Shown piece after piece: positions 35,424 to 43,589 of a stretch of DNA of 64,000 nucleotides (the first letter of the stretch is position 1; each line of letters begins with the position of its first letter). Made by a program: the position numbers and the translations under genes. The notes under the pieces were generated by a model. The model saw only the letters and a list, made by a program, of their open reading frames with translations. It was not told the origin of the DNA and did not search any database. The stretch is taken from contig CAZAEW010000001.1 of the NCBI GenBank assembly GCA_964484065.1, positions 62,001 to 126,000 of the forward strand, given 5' to 3'. The stretch is from JAEVLT01 sp964484065 (GTDB lineage Bacteria > Bacillota > Bacilli > Bacillales > Cytobacillaceae).

Positions 35424-35667
35424 AAAAATAGATAACCAGCTTCTTCATTTATTTTAATGAATATAAAAGTATATGTCTATGTAAGTTAATGCAATTTTTT
35501 ATTCACTCTCCTCATTTTCCATCCAAAAAAATATAAATTTCCCCCATTTAGAAAAATGTGGAATCCTGTCGAATTATCATGTTATTTTTTGACACTATTG
35601 ACATAGTATTATATTTCGAAACAAATGGCATAGGCACTTTTGCCTATTTTTATTACAAAATTATTAA

Positions 35668-35713
35668 TAAAAAAAACCCTGATTCCAATTTCCTATTAGA
35701 ATCAGGGTTTTTC
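35668..35713 (-). terminator. Strong terminator after codY
   Basis: AAACCCTGATTC and GAATCAGGGTTT (minus strand) form a stem of about 12 bp around a loop of about 13 bases, followed by TTTTTTTTATTAAT. It isolates codY from the fla/che operon. Confidence 0.93.
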
Positions 35714-35762
35714 TATAGTTTCCAGCTTTAAAAAAGCTGTTTTTTAAGAATATGCACTTTTC

Positions 35763-36542
35763 TTAGTTAGCACGTAATTTATCTAATTCAACAAGAAACT
35801 TATCGTTTAAAACTTTAATATACGTACCTTTCATACCCAGCGAACGTGATTCAATAACACCGGCACTTTCAAGTTTTCTTAATGCATTCACGATCACTGA
35901 TCTTGTAATCCCAACGCGGTCAGCAATTTTAGAAGCAACTAATAATCCTTCATGCCCATTTAATTCTTCAAAAATATGCTCAATTGCTTCTAATTCACTG
36001 TAGGAAAGTGAACTGATTGCCATTTGAACAACCGCTTTGCTTCTAGCTTCTTCCTCAATTTCTTCTGCTTTTTCACGAAGGATTTCCATACCGACAACGG
36101 TTGCGCCGTATTCAGCAAGAATGAGGTCATCATCATCGAATGCGCCATGTAACCTGGCAAGGATTAAAGTACCTAGACGCTCACCGCCGCCGATAATTGG
36201 AACAATCGTTGTTAAACCATCATGAAATAATTCACTATTTTCAACCGGGAAAGCTGTATATTCACTTTCGATTGTCAGATTTGGAGAAGTTTCTTGAATA
36301 TTAAATAATCCCCTCGTATATGCTTCCGGAAATTGCCGTTCCTCAAACATTTTGTTCATGCGCTCATTTTCAATCTGCTGGTTGATGGCAAAACCTAATA
36401 ATTTCCCGCGTCTGCTTACAACAAAGGTGTTAGAGTCGATAATTTCACTTAATGTCTCAGACATTTCTTTAAAATTCACCGGTTTTCCTGCTGCCTTTTG
36501 CAATAAAGCGTTAATCTTTCTTGTTTTTGTCAATAAATCCAT
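35763..36542 (-). CDS. codY: GTP- and branched-chain amino acid-sensing global repressor CodY
   Basis: Represses stationary-phase, amino-acid, motility and competence genes when GTP and Ile/Leu/Val are plentiful. The GAF domain (residues 1-155; SEYTAFPVENSELF, VPIIGGGERLGTL) binds the amino acids, and the C-terminal winged helix-turn-helix (ASKIADRVGITRSVIVNALR) binds DNA. The frame is open to 36569, but AGGAGG lies 9 bases before the ATG at 36542, which gives the 259-residue length of the family. It is the last gene of the trmFO/xerC-hslV-hslU-codY cluster and has a strong terminator. Confidence 0.97.
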   Translation of the reverse strand: MDLLTKTRKINALLQKAAGKPVNFKEMSETLSEIIDSNTFVVSRRGKLLGFAINQQIENERMNKMFEERQFPEAYTRGLFNIQETSPNLTIESEYTAFPVENSELFHDGLTTIVPIIGGGERLGTLILARLHGAFDDDDLILAEYGATVVGMEILREKAEEIEEEARSKAVVQMAISSLSYSELEAIEHIFEELNGHEGLLVASKIADRVGITRSVIVNALRKLESAGVIESRSLGMKGTYIKVLNDKFLVELDKLRAN

Positions 36543-36625
36543 TTGTTTGTTCCTCCTAGTTAACTGCAAACATTATGCTGTTGTCATTTCTTTATGTGGT
36601 AGTAGGATACTTATTATATCAAAAA

Positions 36626-38032
36626 CTATAGAATAAATTGGCTAAGATCTTTATTTTTTGAGATAGCTTCTAGTTTTTCATCTACATATTGAGGTGTGAT
36701 CATCACTTTCTCCATTGAAATATCAGGTGCCTCAAAAGAAAGATCCTCGAGAAGCTTTTCAAGAATAGTATGAAGACGTCTTGCGCCAATATTATCCGTA
36801 CTTTGATTTACCTCATAAGCTACTTCTGCTAACCTACGAATAGCATCGTCAGAAAATTCAATTTGTATACCTTCAGTTTCCAGTAATGCCTGATATTGTT
36901 TTATTAAAGCATTGTCCGGCTCGATTAAGATTCTGAAGAAATCCTCTACGGTAAGCTTCGTTAGTTCAACACGAATCGGGAAGCGCCCCTGCAATTCAGG
37001 AATTAGATCAGATGGTTTTGCCATATGAAATGCTCCTGCTGCAATGAACAAAATATGATCGGTTTTTACTGAACCATATTTCGTTACGACTGTTGAACCT
37101 TCAACAACAGGTAAAATATCTCTTTGAACTCCTTCACGGGAAACATCCGCTGAAGAGCCCCCTGTGTTTTTGCTGGCAATTTTGTCAATTTCATCGATAA
37201 AGATAATACCTGTCTGTTCCGCTCGATACACGGCATCTTGCGTCACTTCATCCATATCAATTAATTTCTGGGCTTCCTCGTTCGTTAACACTTTCCGTGC
37301 TTCACGAACCGTTAATTTCCTTTTTTTACGTTTTTTCGGGATTAACCCTTGGAGTGCATCCTGCATGTTCATCCCCATTTGCTCCATACCTGAACCTTGG
37401 AGCAAATCGAACATAGAAGGAGTCTGCTCTTCAACCTCCACTGAAACGATTGTCTCTTCAAGCTGACCAAGTGCAAGCTGCTCTTTCACAATTTTTCTTT
37501 TTTCGTTTGTTGAATATTCATCAGAGTTGTCTGTTTCAGGTTCAGATTGGGTACTTCCTCCCCCAAAGAGCATTTCCAGCGGATTTTTATAACTGGTTGT
37601 TTTCTTTGCAGTTGGAACAAGCAAATCTACCAAACGGCGGTTCGCACTTTCCTCGGCACGTTCTTTAACACTTTGCATCTTTTCTTCTTTCACTAATCGG
37701 ACTGATGTTTCAACGAGGTCTCTGACCATTGATTCAACATCTCTGCCGACATAACCGACTTCCGTAAATTTTGTTGCTTCGACCTTTATAAAAGGAGCGC
37801 CGACTAATTTTGCCATTCTGCGGGCAATTTCTGTTTTTCCAACACCAGTAGGACCAATCATTAATATATTCTTTGGAATAATTTCGTCTCTAAGCTTTTC
37901 TGAGAGCAATCCCCTCCGGTAGCGGTTACGAAGTGCGACAGCAACAGCCTTTTTGGCATCTTTCTGACCAATTATATATTGATCAAGCTTTTCAACAATT
38001 TGGCGGGGGGTTAAATTCGTTGTTTTTGCCAT
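36626..38032 (-). CDS. hslU: HslU (ClpY) ATPase subunit of the HslVU protease
   Basis: AAA+ unfoldase that feeds substrates to HslV. Walker A is GPTGVGKT at about 60-67, preceded by VALRNRYRR; GYVGRDVESMVRDLVE, the Walker B block IIFIDEIDKIA, an inserted I domain (about 140-245) and the C-terminal ending NKDLSQFIL, which inserts between HslV subunits, are all visible. The frame opens at 38041 (MEF); GGAG lies 1 base from that ATG but about 10 from the ATG at 38032, so I use the latter (468 residues). Confidence 0.96.
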   Translation of the reverse strand: MAKTTNLTPRQIVEKLDQYIIGQKDAKKAVAVALRNRYRRGLLSEKLRDEIIPKNILMIGPTGVGKTEIARRMAKLVGAPFIKVEATKFTEVGYVGRDVESMVRDLVETSVRLVKEEKMQSVKERAEESANRRLVDLLVPTAKKTTSYKNPLEMLFGGGSTQSEPETDNSDEYSTNEKRKIVKEQLALGQLEETIVSVEVEEQTPSMFDLLQGSGMEQMGMNMQDALQGLIPKKRKKRKLTVREARKVLTNEEAQKLIDMDEVTQDAVYRAEQTGIIFIDEIDKIASKNTGGSSADVSREGVQRDILPVVEGSTVVTKYGSVKTDHILFIAAGAFHMAKPSDLIPELQGRFPIRVELTKLTVEDFFRILIEPDNALIKQYQALLETEGIQIEFSDDAIRRLAEVAYEVNQSTDNIGARRLHTILEKLLEDLSFEAPDISMEKVMITPQYVDEKLEAISKNKDLSQFIL

Positions 38033-38053
38033 GAATTCCATTCTCCTTCCCGT

Positions 38054-38596
38054 TTATAACTCTTCCACAATAATGTTATGATTGGTGTATACGCATATAT
38101 TCGCGGCAATTTCCAAAGAAGCTTTTGCAATTTCTTTTGCCGACAAATGATCGCCTGCATATTGTTTCAATGCACGCCCTGCCGCTAATGCGTAATTCCC
38201 ACCTGAACCTATCGCCAAAATCCCATCATCCGGTTCAATAACTTCGCCTGTTCCTGAAACAAGCAACAAGTCATCTTGATTCATCACAATCAACATTGCT
38301 TCGAGTTTACGAAGAACTTTATCACTCCGCCATTGCTGGGCAAGCTCGACAGCAGCCCTTTGCAGATTGCCGTTATACTCCTGTAATTTTCCTTCAAACA
38401 TTTCAAAAAGAGTAAAAGCATCTGCAACCGAACCAGCAAAACCAGCCAATACTCTTCCATTAAATATTTTTCTGACTTTTTTTGCTGTGTGTTTCATCAC
38501 AACCGCATTGCCAAATGTAACTTGGCCGTCGCCAGCCATGGAGCATCCTCCATTATGTTTAATAGCAAATATAGTCGTTGCATGAAATTCTGACAT
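38054..38596 (-). CDS. hslV: HslV (ClpQ/CodW) peptidase subunit
   Basis: Proteasome-like peptidase of the HslVU complex. AAAGGAGG lies 9 bases before the ATG at 38596, giving 180 residues that start MSEFHATTIFAI; a GTG/ATG two codons earlier lacks spacing. Removal of Met would leave an N-terminal serine five residues before the TT pair that is N-terminal in E. coli HslV. The B. subtilis homologue is reported to use this serine as nucleophile. GDGQVTFGNAVVMKHTAKKV, GFAGSVADAFTLFEMFE and GSGGNYALAAGRAL are the conserved blocks. Confidence 0.95.
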   Translation of the reverse strand: MSEFHATTIFAIKHNGGCSMAGDGQVTFGNAVVMKHTAKKVRKIFNGRVLAGFAGSVADAFTLFEMFEGKLQEYNGNLQRAAVELAQQWRSDKVLRKLEAMLIVMNQDDLLLVSGTGEVIEPDDGILAIGSGGNYALAAGRALKQYAGDHLSAKEIAKASLEIAANICVYTNHNIIVEEL

Positions 38597-38660
38597 GATC
38601 ATATTCCTCCTTTATAAGAAAAGCGGAAGAGCTGAGATTGACATTCCTCCAGATCAAAAC

Positions 38661-38689
38661 GTTATACTTTCTTAATCTTTTTTAGTAAA
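38661..38689 (-). promoter_or_regulatory. Candidate promoter for hslV-hslU-codY
   Basis: The minus strand reads TTTACT (38689-38684), a 17-base spacer and TATAAC (38666-38661) in the 127-base gap between xerC and hslV. It would allow hslVU-codY to be expressed apart from xerC. Confidence 0.5.
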
Positions 38690-38723
38690 AGCTAAGTGTG
38701 CCCGTTTTCAAAACTGTCATCAT

Positions 38724-39623
38724 TTATGCCCTTGGATGATGTTCCATATACGTCTTTCTTAAACGTTCGTTTGTTACATGAGTATATACCTGTGTTGATG
38801 ACAAGTATGCATGCCCCAATAATTCCTGAACGGTGCGTAAATCAGCACCATTATTCAGCAAGTGGGTAGCAAATGAATGCCTTAGCATATGGGGATGAAT
38901 GGTTCCATTTAATGCTGATTTTTCAATCATACTATTTAAAATTTTACTTACTCCCCTTGTTGATAAGCGCCCTCCGCGATGATTTACAAACAATCCATCA
39001 TGATTTTCTTTTCCCTTAACAAGCTTTTTCCTGCCGCTGGTTATGTAAAGATCCAACGCTTCTTTGGCTTTACTCCCAAAAGGAACATATCGCTCTTTGC
39101 TGCCTTTCCCGTGAATTAAAACAGTCGACAGGTAGAAATCAATTTCCGAAATACGTATTTGGCAGCATTCACTGACACGGATGCCGGTTGCATAAATAAG
39201 CTCGAGCAATGCCTTATTACGCTGTCCAAGCGGGGTTTCCGTTTCACACGATTGAAAAAGTAACTCCAGTTCGCTTTCATAAAAAAATTGCGGAAGCCTC
39301 TTTTCAGCCTTGGGGATTGTGACAAGAGCGAAAGGGTTTGTATCGACAAGTTTTTCACGAAGTAAAAACTTATAAAAGCTTCTTAAACAGGAGATTTTTT
39401 TAGCAATCGTTTTTTTAGCAAGCTTTTTTTCGTAAAGCTTTGTTAAATAAAGCCTAGCATCTGAATATTGAACATTGTTAACGTTTTCGATTGCTTGCTC
39501 AGCTATGAACATAAAAAAATCCCTAATGTCATGATGATAATGTTCAATTGTATATTTTGAATAATTCTTCTCCATTTGTAAATATTCAATAAATAACTTT
39601 AATAAAACGTCCATATTTGCCAA
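38724..39623 (-). CDS. xerC: Tyrosine recombinase XerC (CodV)
   Basis: Resolves chromosome dimers at dif together with XerD. An N-terminal SAM-like domain (FIEYLQMEKNYSKYTIEHY) precedes the catalytic domain with the RHRH-Y set: ATGIRVSECC, HPHMLRHSFATHLL, LLGHAYLSSTQ and Y in VYTHV. The frame opens at 39659, but GAGGTG lies 8 bases before TTG at 39623, giving 299 residues that begin MANMDVLLKLF. It lies between trmFO and hslV as in B. subtilis. Confidence 0.95.
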   Translation of the reverse strand: MANMDVLLKLFIEYLQMEKNYSKYTIEHYHHDIRDFFMFIAEQAIENVNNVQYSDARLYLTKLYEKKLAKKTIAKKISCLRSFYKFLLREKLVDTNPFALVTIPKAEKRLPQFFYESELELLFQSCETETPLGQRNKALLELIYATGIRVSECCQIRISEIDFYLSTVLIHGKGSKERYVPFGSKAKEALDLYITSGRKKLVKGKENHDGLFVNHRGGRLSTRGVSKILNSMIEKSALNGTIHPHMLRHSFATHLLNNGADLRTVQELLGHAYLSSTQVYTHVTNERLRKTYMEHHPRA

Positions 39624-39684
39624 TACTTTCACCTCGCAAGGGCTCCTAAATCGTATCACACTTACCTATACCACGCAATAAATT

Positions 39685-40992
39685 TTACAAAACCTTCACA
39701 AAGTTCTGAATTGTTTCTAACGCCCGATTAGCATGCTGCAAATATCTTTCTTGTTTCCCCTTGATTCTTACCGGTAATTCAGGAAATAAACCAAAGTTCG
39801 CATTCATCGGTTGGAAATGTTTGGCGTTTGTTGTAGTGATATATTTTGCCATGCTTCCCATTGATGTTTCGGCAGGAAATTCAAGCGGCTGTTCTCCAAG
39901 AACCAGTCTTGCCGCATTTATACCAGCGATCAAACCGCTTGCCGCTGATTCCACATACCCCTCAACACCTGTCATTTGTCCGGCAAAAAATAAATCTTCC
40001 CGATTTCTGAATTGATAGGTTGCCTTTAATACCTTGGGCGAGTTAATAAACGTATTGCGGTGCATGACCCCGTAACGGACAATTTCTGCATTCTCCAGCC
40101 CTGGAATAAGCCTGAATACTTCTTTTTGGGCTCCCCATTTCATATGAGTTTGGAATCCGACAATATTATAAAGAGTACCGGCAGCATCATCCTGCCTAAG
40201 CTGCACAACGGCGAAAGGTCTTTTGCCCGTGCGCGGATCTTCCAGACCAACCGGTTTCATAGGTCCAAACAGCATTGTTTTCTTTCCTCTTTTAGCCATT
40301 ACCTCAATCGGCATGCAGCCTTCAAAAAAGATTTTCTTTTCAAACTCTTTTAAAGCAGCTGTTTCCGCGTTGATCAAGGCTTCATAAAACTGGTTGAATT
40401 CCTCTTCTGTCATCGGACAGTTTAAATAGGCGGCTTCCCCTTTATCGTAACGCGATTTCAAATATACCTTATCCATGTTTATGCTGTCTTTTTCGATGAT
40501 AGGTGCAGCAGCATCATAAAAATACAAATAATCTTCACCTGTCAGTTCTTTCAGCTGTGAAGACAATTCAGGACTCGTCAGCGGACCTGTTGCAATAACG
40601 GTTGGACCATCCGGAATCTTTGTTACCTCTTCATGGATGACGGTTATATTTTCATGTCCTTTAAGTGTTTCGGTCACCTTTGCTGAAAACTCGTGGCGGT
40701 CCACAGCCAGCGCACCCCCCGCAGGGACAGAACATTCATCTGCAGATTGGATAATAACTGAATTAAGTTTTCGCATTTCTTCTTTTAATACTCCGACTGC
40801 ATTTGTCAGGGTATTAGCCCGTAAAGAATTGCTGCAAACCAGTTCTGCAAATTGATCGGTGTGATGTGCGGGGGTCTGCTTTACCGGTCTCATTTCGTAG
40901 AGACGGACCTTCACACCTCTGCACGCAATCTGCCATGCTGCCTCACTGCCTGCCAGCCCGGCGCCAATAACATTTATCGTTAAATCACTCAT
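39685..40992 (-). CDS. trmFO: Folate-dependent tRNA (m5U54) methyltransferase TrmFO (Gid)
   Basis: Flavoprotein that methylates U54 of tRNA using methylene-tetrahydrofolate. It starts with the FAD-binding motif INVIGAGLAGSEAAW, followed by HHTDQFAELVCSNSLRAN, the catalytic-region block YFYDAAAPIIE, and the C-terminal GQMTGVEGYVESAASGLIAG, NARFLxxNFGLFP-type ending. The length of 435 is normal. GGAGGTTTTATA precedes the ATG. It lies after the topA terminator; a TATAAT (41009-41014, minus strand) could be its -10, without a good -35 at proper spacing. Confidence 0.96.
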   Translation of the reverse strand: MSDLTINVIGAGLAGSEAAWQIACRGVKVRLYEMRPVKQTPAHHTDQFAELVCSNSLRANTLTNAVGVLKEEMRKLNSVIIQSADECSVPAGGALAVDRHEFSAKVTETLKGHENITVIHEEVTKIPDGPTVIATGPLTSPELSSQLKELTGEDYLYFYDAAAPIIEKDSINMDKVYLKSRYDKGEAAYLNCPMTEEEFNQFYEALINAETAALKEFEKKIFFEGCMPIEVMAKRGKKTMLFGPMKPVGLEDPRTGKRPFAVVQLRQDDAAGTLYNIVGFQTHMKWGAQKEVFRLIPGLENAEIVRYGVMHRNTFINSPKVLKATYQFRNREDLFFAGQMTGVEGYVESAASGLIAGINAARLVLGEQPLEFPAETSMGSMAKYITTTNAKHFQPMNANFGLFPELPVRIKGKQERYLQHANRALETIQNFVKVL

Positions 40993-41029
40993 TATAAAAC
41001 CTCCAAATATTATAAAAATCTGCTGTCAA

Positions 41030-41062
41030 TTAAATACAAAAGGTGAGCACTGCTCACCTTTT
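41030..41062 (-). terminator. Terminator after topA
   Basis: AAAAGGTGAGCA and TGCTCACCTTTT form a near-perfect 12-bp palindrome that overlaps the topA stop codon and is followed by GTATTTAATT on the minus strand. The loop is short, so the top pairs would stay open. Confidence 0.85.
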
Positions 41063-43136
41063 AACTTTGCGGCTCTTCCTTGTAATCGCACTTAATGCAT
41101 TGCACTTGGACACCTTTTTTTAACTTCTTCTCAACAAGTAGCCCTTCACATTTAGGACAGCTTCTTGGCAATGGTTTATCCCAAGATAAGAAATCGCATT
41201 CAGGGAAGCGGGTGCAGCCGTAAAAAAGCCTTTTTTTCTTGCTTCTCCGCTCAATAATCTGCCCCTCATGACAATTCGGACATGTGACACCAATCTCTTT
41301 TACGATCGGTTTCGTGTTTCGGCAATCCGGAAAATTGCTGCAGGCCATAAATTTACCATAACGGCCCATTTTAAAGACCATCGGGCTGCCGCACAGCTCA
41401 CAATCTTCCCCGGCCGGTTCATCTTTGATTTCAACCGACTGCATTTCTTTTTCGGCTATTTCCAGATGCTTTGCAAATTCCTGGTAAAATTCATCGATAA
41501 TCTTGACCCAGCGAACTTTGCCTTCTTCCACATTATCCAGGTCTTGTTCCATTTTTGCGGTAAATTCCACATCAAGTACATCCGGGAAAAACTCCAGCAT
41601 GATTTCATTTACAATTTCCCCAAGTTCTGTTGGGACAAACCGTTTATTATCAAGGGCCACATAGCCTCTTTTTTGGATCGTATCCAATGTCGGGGCATAT
41701 GTTGAAGGCCGTCCGATTCCCAGTTCTTCAAGCGTTTTTACAAGCCTCGCTTCTGTATACCTTGGCGGAGGCTGAGTGAAGTGCTGTTTTGGATCGATGT
41801 CCTTAAAAAAGACTTCATCTTCTTCCTTTAGGTCGGGAAGCATATTTTCTTTTTCTTCAACCTGGTCATCAGTACCTTCGACATACAACTTCATAAAGCC
41901 CGGGAACTTCACTTTGGAGCCTGTTGCCCGGAAAGTGATTGGCCCATTTTCTAAGTCGACACTCATCGTATCCATTACAGCCGGGGCCATCTGGCTCGCC
42001 AAAAAACGATCCCATATTAATTTATATAATCGAAATTGATCTCTTGAAAGAAAATTTTTGATGCCGTTTGGATCACGATTGGCACTTGACGGACGAATCG
42101 CTTCGTGTGCATCCTGGGCGTTCGTTTGCTTCTTTTCCTTTAAGGGATCTTCCCTTAAATATGCCTCTCCAAACTCTGTTTTAATATAGCCAGCTGCCTC
42201 AGCTTGGGCAACTTCAGAAATCCGGGTTGAATCGGTTCTCATATAGGTAATTAAACCAACGGTCCCCTCTTTCCCCAGTTCAATCCCTTCATAAAGCTGC
42301 TGGGCGAGCATCATCGTTTTCTTTGCCCGAAAATTCAGCTTTCTGGCAGCTTCCTGCTGCAAAGAAGAGGTTGTAAAAGCCGGGGCAGGATTTCGTCTCC
42401 GTTCCTTTTTGGTTACAGATACAACTTTGAACGTTTTTCCTTGCAGCTGATTTAGAACATTCTTGACCTCTTCCTCTGACTTAAGCTCCGTTTTCACCTT
42501 GTTAAATCCGTAAAAAGAAGCGCTAAAGCGGTCTTTTCCTTTTAAAAAATCTCCTTCAATAGTCCAATATTCCTCTGGAACGAATTGTTCAATTTCCTTT
42601 TCTCTGTCAATAATAAGCCGTACTGAAACAGATTGAACACGTCCGGCACTTAAGCCTTTTTTCACTTTTTTCCACAGAAGCGGACTGATATTGTATCCCA
42701 CAAGCCGATCAAGTACTCTGCGGGCTTGCTGCGCATCAACTAAATCCATATTAATAGGCCGGGGATGCTTAAAAGACTCTTTTATCGCATCCTTTGTGAT
42801 TTCATTAAAAACTACCCGGCAGTCTGAATGAATATCAACAGAGAGGCTATGGGCCAAATGCCAGGCAATCGCTTCCCCTTCACGGTCCGGGTCAGCCGCG
42901 AGAAATACTTTTTTGGCTTTTTTGGCAGCTGATTTTAATTCTTTTAAAACAGGACCCTTCCCCCGAATCGTAATATACTTTAGATCGAAGTTATTTTCTA
43001 CATCAACGCCCATTTGGCTTCTAGGCAGATCCCTAACATGTCCCATGGATGCTTTTACCTTATATTTTTTCCCAAGATATCGTTCAATCGTTTTGGCTTT
43101 TGCCGGTGATTCAACGATGACAAGAAAATCTGACAT
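41061..43136 (-). CDS. topA: DNA topoisomerase I
   Basis: Type IA topoisomerase that relaxes negative supercoils. The Toprim domain (LVIVESPAKAKTIERYLG, FLAADPDREGEAIAWHL) comes first; the catalytic tyrosine lies in GLITYMRTDSTRIS near residue 297. Three C-terminal zinc-ribbon-like modules have cysteine pairs (CELC...C...C, CPNC...C...C, CPKC...CIKC) in the last 110 residues. The length of 691 is as expected. AAGGAGGATG precedes the ATG. The upstream 453 bases hold a good promoter and a leader of over 200 bases. Confidence 0.97.
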   Translation of the reverse strand: MSDFLVIVESPAKAKTIERYLGKKYKVKASMGHVRDLPRSQMGVDVENNFDLKYITIRGKGPVLKELKSAAKKAKKVFLAADPDREGEAIAWHLAHSLSVDIHSDCRVVFNEITKDAIKESFKHPRPINMDLVDAQQARRVLDRLVGYNISPLLWKKVKKGLSAGRVQSVSVRLIIDREKEIEQFVPEEYWTIEGDFLKGKDRFSASFYGFNKVKTELKSEEEVKNVLNQLQGKTFKVVSVTKKERRRNPAPAFTTSSLQQEAARKLNFRAKKTMMLAQQLYEGIELGKEGTVGLITYMRTDSTRISEVAQAEAAGYIKTEFGEAYLREDPLKEKKQTNAQDAHEAIRPSSANRDPNGIKNFLSRDQFRLYKLIWDRFLASQMAPAVMDTMSVDLENGPITFRATGSKVKFPGFMKLYVEGTDDQVEEKENMLPDLKEEDEVFFKDIDPKQHFTQPPPRYTEARLVKTLEELGIGRPSTYAPTLDTIQKRGYVALDNKRFVPTELGEIVNEIMLEFFPDVLDVEFTAKMEQDLDNVEEGKVRWVKIIDEFYQEFAKHLEIAEKEMQSVEIKDEPAGEDCELCGSPMVFKMGRYGKFMACSNFPDCRNTKPIVKEIGVTCPNCHEGQIIERRSKKKRLFYGCTRFPECDFLSWDKPLPRSCPKCEGLLVEKKLKKGVQVQCIKCDYKEEPQS

Positions 43137-43364
43137 CCAGTCATCCTCCTTAAGAGGGATAGAAGAATTATATACAAGATTTCATTTGTGGAAGCTTTAG
43201 TAAAGATACATATTTTTGAAAAGTTTTCTTTAATACTCATTCTGAAAAAACGTACCGAAGAAAATACTTAACACAAATGTCTATTCCCCAATTTTTTCGC
43301 TATATCCTTTTTTTAACAACTATTTAGCAAAATTATACTTTTTTCAAAGAATAAATTTTCCATT

Positions 43365-43393
43365 ATTATTGAATAATCATAAGTCTTTGTCAA
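43365..43393 (-). promoter_or_regulatory. SigA-type promoter, probably of topA
   Basis: Minus strand: a perfect TTGACA (43393-43388), 17-base spacer, AATAAT (43370-43365). The transcript would begin near 43358 and carry a leader of about 220 bases. Confidence 0.7.
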
Positions 43394-43410
43394 TAAAAAG
43401 CAATAATCAT
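43372..43410 (-). repeat. Two direct repeats ATGATTATT around the topA -35
   Basis: Identical 9-mers on the minus strand at 43410-43402 and 43380-43372, 30 bases apart. One lies upstream of the -35, the other inside the spacer. The spacing, near three helical turns, suits two sites on the same DNA face. Confidence 0.5.
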
Positions 43411-43551
43411 CGTAATCGTTTTCAAAATCTGCATATTGACAAACCGTGTTTTTTTCGGATATCTGTTGCAAAATGTATAACATAACGAAGATAATTTCAA
43501 CCTTTTTTTATGAAAAACCAACTAAAAATGATCCAATTCAATCAAATAGGA

Positions 43552-43578
43552 AAAAATAGTCATAATTTGTTCATGACT
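43552..43578 (-). terminator. Weak terminator candidate after dprA
   Basis: AGTCAT and ATGACT form a 6-bp stem around 9 bases, followed by ATTTTTTCC on the minus strand, just after the dprA stop codon. The stem is AT-rich, so efficiency is doubtful. Confidence 0.4.
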
Positions 43579-43589
43579 GAACCCACTTC

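Larger units (their letters stand above)
35375..35762 (-). other. Non-coding region between codY and flgB (fla/che promoter region)
   Basis: 388 AT-rich bases. They hold the codY terminator (35668-35713), a small hairpin with a T-tract on the plus strand (35631-35655), a tandem TTGACA (35589-35603, plus strand), and a CodY-like box (35409-35423). The fla/che promoter must lie here, but no minus-strand hexamer pair is good enough to name: TTGCAT with TACTTT near 35465-35493 and an isolated TATAAT near 35608 are both weak. I found no TAAA-N15-GCCGATAT sigma-D promoter. Confidence 0.6.
43137..43589 (-). other. Long AT-rich non-coding region upstream of topA
   Basis: 453 bases without a gene. 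They contain a weak hairpin after dprA (43558-43578), the topA promoter candidate (43365-43393), two copies of ATGATTATT (minus strand) 30 bases apart, and a second possible promoter, TTGAAA with TATACA at 15-base spacing near 43475-43500. The part from 43137 to 43355 would be an untranslated leader; I see no strong structure or known riboswitch in it. Confidence 0.6.

Noticed and set aside
43436..43441. TTGACA on the plus strand upstream of topA as a divergent promoter
   Set aside because: The hexamer after 17 bases (ATATCT) is poor and no plus-strand gene follows; the next genes on that side are dprA and sucD on the minus strand.
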